Shown here piece by piece: positions 39,389-47,859 of a stretch of DNA of 64,000 bases. The DNA is from Austropuccinia psidii. Lineage: Eukaryota > Basidiomycota > Pucciniomycetes > Pucciniales > Sphaerophragmiaceae. The position numbers were made by a program, and so were the translations under genes. The notes below the pieces were generated by a model. The model did not search any database. It was not told where the DNA came from and saw only the letters and a list, made by a program, of their open reading frames with translations. Each line of letters begins with the position of its first letter. Positions within the stretch are counted from its first letter, which is position 1. The stretch spans positions 27,521,154 to 27,585,153 of the forward strand of contig JALGQZ010000016.1 of NCBI GenBank assembly GCA_023105745.1, given 5' to 3'.

Positions 39389-40867
39389 TTTGGGGGCCTG
39401 GCCGTGATTTTATCCATAGACTTGGCTTTAATCATATTCTAGACTTCATTTTTTGTGTTCAAAAAACCACCATACCTACCACATCTTACATTTGGGGGCC
39501 TGGCCGTGTTTTTTGAACCTTGTACCCTTAATTAATATATTTTTAAGCTCTAAAATATATTAATTTAATTAATTTTTTTCTTTCAATTTGGAGTTAAAAA
39601 TATTTTTATTTTTGAAATTGTTTTAAAATCTTTTTCATTGAGGAATTTGGTTTAATTTTATATTGTTTTTACACGTGGCTTTTTCACATCCAAAAACTTA
39701 TAAAATTATTCTTTGAGTTACTCTGAATTAATTTTCATTCAAAATCTTAAATTTTAATTTTTTTTCTTTAAAAAGAATAATTTTTTTAATATTAAAAAAT
39801 ATAAAACTTATAAAAAATCTTTAAAAAATATTTTAAAAAGTATAAAAAATAATTTTTTCTCTTTTATAATTTCTTTTAGTGTCTTTAATCAAATACTGTG
39901 CAGCTGGCAACAGACTCAGTAAAAGATATATCACTAGTCCAGAATCTTCAGAAGCAGAATCTGAAGACAGTATTGAGGTGCAGATTGCTAAAAGAGGCAC
40001 CTTATTCAACTCAGAAAAAGCTAAATTACCACCAAAAGGTGTGTATTTTATCTTATATTTTCACCTTTTATCTTTAAATTGACGTGAAAATGGTGCATAC
40101 CAGAAATGGAAGCAACTATTCAGTCCAACCAGATGGATGTGGACAAGGAAGAGGCAAGACCAAATCCAGAAGTGCCAAATCTTCCACAAGAAAGGCACAT
40201 CTGGAGGATGCCAGAGTTGCCCCCCATTCCCCAAGGTCTGTACCAACAGATTTTGACGTGAATTCTGAGCCTGAACTAATTTATGATAATATTTCCAGGG
40301 CTGAACCATTTTCAAGTGGCAGCAATAGAAATATATCAGAGCCAGTACAAAAATTGGTTCAGAGCAGCCAAAGAAGAGGAGTGGGAAATCTGCCCAAGCC
40401 TTTGGCAGGGGGCCATGAACTCCTACTTACACATCAAGAGCTTTCTGGGTCAGGAGAAGACCATAGAACTCTTAGGAGGTTGGAGCCCCCTGTCTTGCAA
40501 AGACAAGGTCAAAAAGATAAAGAATTGGTTGAAGAACCAGAGTCTTTTATCCATAGACCAGAAGAAAGAACTGGAAATGACTCCAACTTTGGAGACAGAG
40601 GCACCAGTGGCATCTACCAGCTCCAAACCAGCTCCAGAAGCATCCAAGGACAAGCCCAAAGGACCTCAAAAGAAACAGAGAGGTCCCAAGAACCATCAAG
40701 GCAAGGGCAAAGGCAAAGCCAATTGGCACAGACCTTACCCACAAGGGTACAGGATCCCCAGATTGGAGCCTTCAGCCGTGGACAGTGTCTTCAATATGGC
40801 CAGAACTCTTATGGAATTCACAGCCAAAGAGCAGGAAAGGATGAACAGGACTTTTCCACGCAAATAA
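38865..40867 (+). CDS. A1 ORF1: spliced accessory protein overlapping gag (about 286 aa, inferred)
   Basis: Proposed join: base 38865 (A, end of the LTR exon), 39880-40038, 40104-40235, 40299-40867. This totals 861 nt, 287 codons including the stop. The first join makes ATG from A plus TG; its acceptor is a long T/C tract ending TTCTTTTAG. Intron 40039-40103 (65 nt) removes the gag ATG at 40090. Intron 40236-40298 (63 nt; GTCTGT, an ACTAAT branch-like site, TTTCCAG) removes two in-frame stops. The product has a Ser/Glu-rich start (SSEAESEDSIEVQ), a middle with LNHFQVAAIEIYQSQYKNWF and a Trp-rich helical region, a basic Lys/Pro/Gly tract (KGPQKKQRGPKNHQGKGKGK), and the tail VFNMARTLMEFTAKEQERMN. 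The function is unknown; the basic tract might bind nucleic acid. The exon structure is inferred from phase fit and from matching exons in A2, not from transcripts. Confidence 0.6.
39389..39508 (+). other. A1 PBS region with a duplicated LTR-end/PBS block
   Basis: TTTGGGGGCCTGGCCGTG follows the LTR directly at 39389-39406, in PBS position. The 29-nt block that includes the last 11 LTR bases (39378-39406) recurs exactly at 39480-39508, 102 bp downstream. The A2 element aligns with the first copy and its downstream sequence, so the second copy is the extra one. I could not assign the primer tRNA. Confidence 0.6.
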
Positions 40868-42753
40868 ATGATGTACATAGAAGTATTAGTGTAGAAATTG
40901 GCAAACTTGAGTCAAAGTTGAAGCAAATTACATTAGACATCAATGATTTAAAGAAAAATGACAAGCAACATTCTGATTGGCATAAATTGACAACTGTCAC
41001 CCTTGAGTCAATTAGCAATGCTTGTGAAAGAATTGAGAACCAATGTCAAAATAATGACACAGAGGATCTTTCCATCTTTAAAGTAAATGATAGACTTAAA
41101 ACTCTTGAAGACCATGTCTTACAAATAGTTAAGAACACCAATCAATTTGCTATACATTTAGCAAAAAGTGACAGTGAAAGGCAGAAATTGAAGAATGAAA
41201 TAATTGCAAGTGTGGAGCAAATTCATAAGAATCATGAACCACATATGCCAAGACATTCTACACCTTTGACTGAAGAAAAACTTTCTGTCAAAGAAAGTTT
41301 GACTCCATTCTTAGGAGAGAATGTTATTTCTGCAAAGGATATTCCCAAATTAGAAGAATGGCCAACATTCTCTGGTGAAGGAGAATACAACCATATTGAA
41401 TTCATCAGGACTATTGATATGTTGCAAGAAGACTTTAATATACCTGATGAAATCATAGTAGGAAAATTACATTGTTTATTTACCAAGACTGCAAAGAAAT
41501 GGTATTACAAGATGAGAATGGATCATGGAAGACATGACTGGTCTTGGTGGAAATCTGAAGTGATTACCAAATGGGCCAATAATTCTTGGAGGTTTAAAAT
41601 GGAGAATGCTTTTGAAAGTGCCATTTTTAACTCAGAAAAAGACAAACCACTTACTTGGTTCTTCAAACAAAAAGACAGATTATCTGCTTTACACCCAGAT
41701 ATGTCTGACACTATGATTAATATGAAAATATTAAGAAAGTGTGGAGGAGAACTGGAACATGCTATCAAAAGCAGATGTGTGGAACCCTGTTCAACAGAGG
41801 ACTACATTAATGCTATGGAAGATATCATTACCAGAACAAGAATTGGTAAAACTTGGGTTAGAAACCCAATAGAGTCCAAAATAGTCTCAAATATTCCGAG
41901 AGAGGAAAGAAGACCAGAAAGACCTGTCTTGAAGTGTCATAAATGTGGAAGTACTTCACATTTAGCCAACACTTGCCCTAAGAAGACAAAGATCAATGAA
42001 GTTCAAATCATTGAAGACATTCAGTGTACTGAAGAGAAAGAAGAGTCTGATCAAGATTCTGCAGTCTCTGAAGATACACCAGTAGAGGACTATCCCATTG
42101 AAAACATTTCAGCTTTCTTTGAGGTCACAGAAGTCCATACCCACTTGCCACAGTACAGTGAGGATTGCTACAACCTGATCAATATCCAAGATGCCAGAAT
42201 GTGTAAAACAAAACCTGCTAGAGGAAAGGGTTATACTGCTGGAGCATCCTGTATCACATCAGTTCTAATGGGTGATATTGAAGCCAAAGTAAATCTGGAT
42301 ACAGGGGCATTTTGCACTTGTATTGGCAAGGATTATCTCCAAATTATACTTCCTGAATGGAAAAACCATCTATTACCAATAGAAGGTGTACAGTTCAGTA
42401 GTGCCAGTAACAATATGTACCCCTTGGGCATATTGGATACTAATATTGTATTCCCACATCCAGCAGGAAGTGTAAGAATGAAAACTGAGATTGTAGTAAT
42501 GGATAATTGTACATCTCAGCATATCATTCTTGGAAATAATTACTTGAATATTTATGGTATTGATATAAATAACCATAAAGACAGATATTTCACAATTGGA
42601 GATAACAAAAGGCAAAAATTTGCTTTCTCCAATATGCCAAAACAGATATCTGTAGTATCTTCTGTCAAAGATACTTACAAAGATGAATTTGTGTCTAAAC
42701 AACTTGTTGAAGCACAAATTAATCCAGCATTGTCACCAAAGATGAGGAATTAA
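40090..42753 (+). CDS. gag-PR: A1 Gag-protease polyprotein (about 887 aa)
   Basis: The start is the ATG at 40090, the first ATG after 38767, rather than the in-frame GTG at 40084. Residues 1 to about 260 are polar and low in structure, and are read in a second frame by ORF1. Residues about 270-400 are coiled-coil-like. The retrotransposon Gag capsid region begins near 424 (WPTFSGEGEYNHIEF) and includes KWYYKM and WWKSEVITKWAN. A CCHC zinc knuckle, CHKCGSTSHLANTC, sits at about 616-629. An acidic linker leads to the aspartic protease, with LDTGAF at about 736-741 and an ILGNNYLN flap or wall motif later. The frame closes with TAA at 42751-42753 after PKMRN, and RT continues in the same frame. 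A2 has a Tyr codon (TAC) at the aligned position and B2 is open there, so the stop looks like a mutation of a longer Gag-Pol frame. Confidence 0.85.
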   Translation: MVHTRNGSNYSVQPDGCGQGRGKTKSRSAKSSTRKAHLEDARVAPHSPRSVPTDFDVNSEPELIYDNISRAEPFSSGSNRNISEPVQKLVQSSQRRGVGNLPKPLAGGHELLLTHQELSGSGEDHRTLRRLEPPVLQRQGQKDKELVEEPESFIHRPEERTGNDSNFGDRGTSGIYQLQTSSRSIQGQAQRTSKETERSQEPSRQGQRQSQLAQTLPTRVQDPQIGAFSRGQCLQYGQNSYGIHSQRAGKDEQDFSTQINDVHRSISVEIGKLESKLKQITLDINDLKKNDKQHSDWHKLTTVTLESISNACERIENQCQNNDTEDLSIFKVNDRLKTLEDHVLQIVKNTNQFAIHLAKSDSERQKLKNEIIASVEQIHKNHEPHMPRHSTPLTEEKLSVKESLTPFLGENVISAKDIPKLEEWPTFSGEGEYNHIEFIRTIDMLQEDFNIPDEIIVGKLHCLFTKTAKKWYYKMRMDHGRHDWSWWKSEVITKWANNSWRFKMENAFESAIFNSEKDKPLTWFFKQKDRLSALHPDMSDTMINMKILRKCGGELEHAIKSRCVEPCSTEDYINAMEDIITRTRIGKTWVRNPIESKIVSNIPREERRPERPVLKCHKCGSTSHLANTCPKKTKINEVQIIEDIQCTEEKEESDQDSAVSEDTPVEDYPIENISAFFEVTEVHTHLPQYSEDCYNLINIQDARMCKTKPARGKGYTAGASCITSVLMGDIEAKVNLDTGAFCTCIGKDYLQIILPEWKNHLLPIEGVQFSSASNNMYPLGILDTNIVFPHPAGSVRMKTEIVVMDNCTSQHIILGNNYLNIYGIDINNHKDRYFTIGDNKRQKFAFSNMPKQISVVSSVKDTYKDEFVSKQLVEAQINPALSPKMRN

Positions 42754-43788
42754 CTTATTGATGTATTATATACATACAATAATGCATTTGCATCTGATAA
42801 TGAACCATTAGGCGCTATAAGGGGACATGAAATTGATATTACTCTTAATATTGATAGACCATATCCTCCAGTACTTAGAAGACCAGCTTATCCAGCCAGT
42901 CCCAGAGCTAGAGAGGCCTTGGAAAAACATATCCAAGAGTTGATCCAACTTGGTGTGCTAAGGAAAGTAGGCCATAATGAGGAAGTTGAAGTGACAACAC
43001 CTGTTATTATTGCATGGCATAATGATAAGTCAAGAATGGTTGGAGATTTTAGAGCTTTGAATACCTACACAGTTCCAGATAGGTATCCAATCCCTAGGAT
43101 CCAAGAAACCTTGACTCAATTGTCTAAAGCCAAGTATATAACATCAATGGATGCATTAAAAGGCTTCCATCAAAATGTTTTGACGCCTAAAGCTAGGAAA
43201 TTACTTAGAATTATCACTCACTGTGGTATTTATGAGTATCTTAGAATGCCATTTGGCATTAAAAATGCTCCATCTCATTATCAAAGAATGATGAATACCA
43301 TCTTCCCCACAGAATTGTCTGAAGGATGGCTTATCATTTATATTGATGATATTATTATATGTTCTGACTCATGGTCTTTGCACCTTGAAAGACTTGCAAG
43401 AGTACTTCATAAAGTTGCAGAAGTGAACATGAAAATTTCACTTAAGAAATGCAATTTTGGTTTTGAAGAACTCAAAGCATTAGGACATGTTGTTTCTGGT
43501 TTGAGCTTGGGTATTGACAAGAATAAAGTAGCAGCAGTGTTACTTAAGCCAATACCCCAGAATAAAAAAGAAATGATGTCTTTTCTTGGATTTGCTAGTT
43601 ACTATAGGCAACACTTGAAAGATTTTGCAATTCTAGCCAAGTCACTTTATAGAATCTGTGATCAACAGACTGTATTTGAAATGACACAGGAAAGAATTAA
43701 AGCTTATGAGAAGATAAAGAAAGCCCTTACAGAAGCACCTTTACTCCTCATGCCTGACTGGAATATTCCTTTTAAAATTGTACATTGA
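42754..43788 (+). pseudogene. pol: A1 Pol, reverse transcriptase part (frame broken downstream)
   Basis: The same frame continues directly after the TAA. The linker is followed by ERPYP-type [55 protein letters not shown] and the catalytic YIDDII (YIDD at 43339-43350), then SLKKCNFG and [11 protein letters not shown]. These are the conserved blocks of Ty3/Gypsy RT. After IPFK the frame runs into a stop because the A run at 43774-43777 has one base too many; the next frame then carries RNase H. There is no independent start after the TAA, so expression would need readthrough. Confidence 0.8.
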
Positions 43789-45793
43789 TGCATGTGGGGA
43801 TGGATTAGGGGCAGCCCTACACCAAGTCCAAATTATTGATGACAAACCTACAGAAGGACCAGTTTGTTATATCTCAAGACAAATTAAACCAACAGAAGCC
43901 AGATATGGTGCAAGCCAAATGGAGTGCTTATGTTTGGTATGGGCACTTGAGAAATTACACTATTACCTTGATGGCAGTGTTTTTGAAGTGATAACTGACT
44001 GTAATGCCGTGAAATCACTTCTTAACATGAAAACTCCCAACAGACATATGTTGAGATGGCAAATAGCCATTCAAGAATATAGAGGAAACATGACTATAGT
44101 TCATAAAGCAGGAAACATTCACAAAAATGCTGATGGACTTAGTAGATGGGCTTTAGCCAACACTCCTGATAACCCAGCTTATGTACCTTTGGAAGCTGAA
44201 CCACAGATTCCAATTGAAGGGATTAACATAACTGATATTGGGACTGAATTCTTTGAAGAGGTCAGAGAGTCTTATAAACAAGACAAGAATTGCCATATCT
44301 TGACTTCTTTATTGGATAAAGACTGCAAAGACACATCTTTGGTTAATACACTAGATGAAGTTTGGAAAAATTCCTATTCTGAAGGAAGATTTCACTTGTT
44401 TGATGGGATTATTTACCATAGAACAAAACATTCTTGTGTGATGACATTGTGTAGTAGATTGCTCATCAATACCATTCTTCATGAATGCCATGATAGCATT
44501 TACTCTGGACACCTATCAGAAGACAGAACACTTGAAAAGGTGAAGAACTGTGCATGGTGGCCATCTTGGAGAAAAGAAACCATTGAATATTGCCATACCT
44601 GTGATAGATGCCAAAAAGCAAACAGGAGTACAGGCAAGAAATTTGGATTAATGATCCATATTCAAGAACCAAAATCCCCTTGGGAAGTTGTTCACATGGA
44701 TTGGGTCACAGCACTTCCTCCAAGTGGTGACAAAAGTTATAATGCTTGTTTAGTCATTGTAGACAGATATAGCAAAACTCCCATATTCTTACCATGTCAT
44801 AAAGATGACACTGCTATGGATACATCTCTTCTTTTATGGAGTAGAGTTATTTCTCATACAGGGTTATTTAAGAATATCATAAGTGACAGAGACCCCAAGT
44901 TCACATCTGCACTTTGGACCAATCTTCATAGATTGTTTGGGACTAAGTTATCATTCTCTACAGCATATCACCCTCAAACAGATGGGCTAGCAGAGAGGAT
45001 GATTCAAACTTTAGAAGACATGATCAGGAGATTTTGTGCTTATGGATTAGAATTTAAAGGCTCAGATGGCTTTACCCATGACTGGTGCACTCTGATACCT
45101 GCATTAGAATTGGCATACAAGACATCAGTCCATTCTTCCACAGGACAAACTCCTGCTATGTTAGAAAAGGGATGGAATCCAAGACTCCCAGCAGACACAC
45201 TGAGGAAAGACTTGATTGACATTCATCCTACAGCTTCCAGCTTCAAATTAATGCTTGATAAAGTAAAACACCATGCAAAACAAAGTATGGATGATGCTTT
45301 TGATTATGCAAAACAGAAGTGGGACAAGAGTAATAAAGTACCAGACTTCAAAGTAGGGGACTTAGCTCTAGTTTCAACCTTGAATTTTAATAATATCAAA
45401 GGCCCAAAGAAACTTAAATATTCTTATGTAGGACCTTTTGTTATTGTTGCTTTACATGGAACCAATGCAGTTCAAGTGGAATTGAGTGGTGAATTGGAAA
45501 ATAAACACCCCACATTTCCAGTCAGCTTGATAAAACCTTATCAACCAGCTGATAAAGAATTGTTTCCTTTAAGAAACCCAACTCCTTTAACTGTACCACC
45601 TGTGGAACAGAATGAAGACAGAAAGATAAAGAAAGTCATTAAAGAAAGGAGACTTAGGGGTAAAAATCAAAGAGAATATCTTGTCAGATATAGAAATCCA
45701 GTACATGAAGATGAATGGATGGCAGAATCAGAAATACCTGACTCAGATAAACTCTTAAGAAGATTTAGACATGAAAGAAGGCCACAAGCCTGA
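43778..45793 (+). pseudogene. pol: A1 Pol, RNase H-integrase-chromodomain part
   Basis: This is 671 codons in the +1 frame relative to RT. RNase H has [23 protein letters not shown] and [11 protein letters not shown], followed by NADGLSRW. Integrase has an HHCC zinc finger (H...H, then CHTCDRC), MDWVTALPP with [23 protein letters not shown] and [11 protein letters not shown], so all three D-D-E residues are present. Downstream, [11 protein letters not shown] and FPVSLIKPY are the GPY/F-type end. A final segment resembles a chromodomain: [25 protein letters not shown], then [10 protein letters not shown]. Nothing inside this block is broken. It lacks a proper start because of the one-base insertion upstream. 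Confidence 0.82.
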
Positions 45794-45935
45794 ATATGTC
45801 TATAAATGTGCTTTAAATTACTTGATCTGAGTAATGTGAAGAGGTTGGACAGTGGACATTAACCCCCTTTTGGGGCCTTATTCTTTTTATCACTAATAAA
45901 ATTGTAGTACAATTTTATTTTTTGGTGGGAGGGAA
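45794..45935 (+). other. A1 3' untranslated stretch and polypurine tract
   Basis: GGTGGGAGGGAA at 45924-45935 abuts the 3' LTR and is the plus-strand primer tract. Just before it, AATAAAATTGTA and its complement are separated by one base (45895-45919), a 25-nt near-perfect palindrome. A CCCCTTTTGGGG palindrome is at 45864-45875. Confidence 0.7.
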
Positions 45936-47854
45936 TGTGAGCCTTGAGGTATATTTTACATACCCAAATAGGCCACAATTATCTTAAAAAGAAATTTTGA
46001 ATTATGCAAAACTCATAAGTCATGCATATATCCAAAATTCATCATTTTCAATTTCAGAAAAGACAAATAACTTTTTATTGAGTAAGTAAATCCATGGATT
46101 TAAGACCAGATTTGGATTCTACACAAAAATTCACCTAGGGTAGCTCCATAGAGTGAATAAGCTCAATTTAAGTATTTGAGGTGGTAAAATGGAAAATACT
46201 TCAATACCACATCATTAATACCACATAAAAGATCCGTGAAAATTTTTGTTTTTCTTGATTTTTAGCCAAAATAATGGGAAAGTGAGAAATCCCATGTTAC
46301 ATATACACTAAGAATAGTGTTATGCATGTTTTGAGCACTTAATATCATGGTATTCTTACATGGACTTTTGGTACACCCATAGTGGATATCTCACTTTAAG
46401 CTTAAATTACTATTTTGACGTAAAAAATAGGCAAGGGGGACAAAAGACATCAAAGAGAGCCAGGGTACCCAACTTCTGAGGCCTCAGAGGCGTGGATAGC
46501 TCCAGAGCATGGATCCATGGCTCATCTTGGCCCAATTGGTAAACTAAAACTCTTTGGGAACTTGGTTACCAAGTTACAACTACTGTAAAACATCAGAAAA
46601 TAGCAAATAACCTGCTATTTTGACGTGCCAAGGAGGTAATGAGCTACTTACACTCCTGTAACCATGTCAATTACTAATGACTTTCCATGGATAAACCCCA
46701 AAAGAGTAATTAAAACCCTTTTGGGACCCATATTCATTGATTTACCTCATAGCAACCAGCAAAACACTGCTATTTGCAATTCTACGTAGAAATGAGGTAA
46801 AACCTTCAAAAATTCATTAAAAATACAATTCTTAATGAATCTTTCTGAAACTTTCAGGACTAAAGGAGAACTGTATTATCTATGGTACAACCAAAAGGAA
46901 TTACAGTTTTACTAGTAAAATTAAACGTTTTACTTACAGTCCATTTTTGGATATTCTACGTGAAACACTGAATCTTCAAAAATTCACAGTAATTACAACC
47001 TGTGATGAAATTGGCAATAACATTGATAACTTTGAGAAATCAATGATTTTTTTTGAATAAAAGAAGATTTACAAGTGTTACTCCTTTTATTCTTAACCAT
47101 ACTGGGGTTGGTAGTCACGTAAAAGCATCAATTAAGTAATTATGATAATCTTACATGACAACAGATGATGCAATCAATAATCCAAAAAGGTTTATTGTTT
47201 TCTCACTCACTGGTTTTTCAGTTTGCTCCATGGCACGCCTCTGTGAGCTGTTATTGACTTAAAAGAAGCCTCTTCTTGCTGTTTTTTCCGTATCATCATC
47301 TTATCAATTTATTAATCTTTATTACCAACAAGTAAGTATTAGTTCAACTATTCTTAAGTGTTTTAATTCTTTCAGAATCAATCAGAAAGACGTGAAATCA
47401 TAGAATCCAACTATATATTGTTGTAATACTGTTATAAATCCTTTTGATCCCTTAAATCCACAATTCCACGTCAAATTTCTCTACTTTTATTATCAATAAG
47501 TTCTTTGGAGTATTAGTGAGTCATTTATCTTTAATTCTTAAAGTTTTTCTCTAGTAATAGTTTTCTTCAAGAATTATCTTTATAATTATTCTTGCAAAAG
47601 ATAATTATATATTAAAATAATTTTATTATTTTAATAAAGAAGTTTTTATTATTAAATTCTTCTTGTAATTGATTCTTGTAGACAATTACTTGCTCACTGT
47701 TAAAATCACTAGTAGTGCTTAACACGTGAAAGAAATAATTTTTAATTATTTAATTGTGGTTATAATAATATTTTATTATTATATTTCATAAGAACAGACA
47801 TAGTACTGTTGATTAATAGTAATATTATCATCAGTTTCATAGTCACATCTTACA
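45936..47854 (+). repeat. Gypsy-A1 3' LTR
   Basis: This is the partner of 37470-39388, with the same length and five visible differences. It is followed by the TGTGG duplication and then by the interrupted B1 RT frame. Confidence 0.92.
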
Positions 47855-47859
47855 TGTGG

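Larger units (their letters stand above)
37470..47854 (+). mobile_element. Gypsy-A1: young full-length Ty3/Gypsy chromovirus
   Basis: The element is 10385 bp, with two 1919-bp LTRs (TGTGAGCC...CTTACA) and TGTGG on both sides (37465-37469 and 47855-47859). By eye the LTRs differ at five positions: 37598, 37599, 37668, 37834 and 38460 against their partners 8466 bp downstream; four are transitions. That is roughly 0.3% and points to recent insertion. The internal order is PBS, leader, ORF1 overlapping gag, protease, RT, RNase H, integrase, chromodomain-like end, polypurine tract. Pol carries two lesions, so this copy is probably non-autonomous. Confidence 0.92.

Noticed and set aside
39879..40082. 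Unspliced open frame reading past 40038 as a separate small protein
   Set aside because: Beyond PPKG the residues are low-complexity (VYFILYFHLL) and a splice donor lies exactly there; A2 supports the exon ending at the same point.
43771..43790. Programmed ribosomal frameshift between RT and RNase H of A1
   Set aside because: TTT AAA A in this frame is not a -1 heptamer, the shift needed is +1, and the site lies inside a domain connection where relatives are in one frame.
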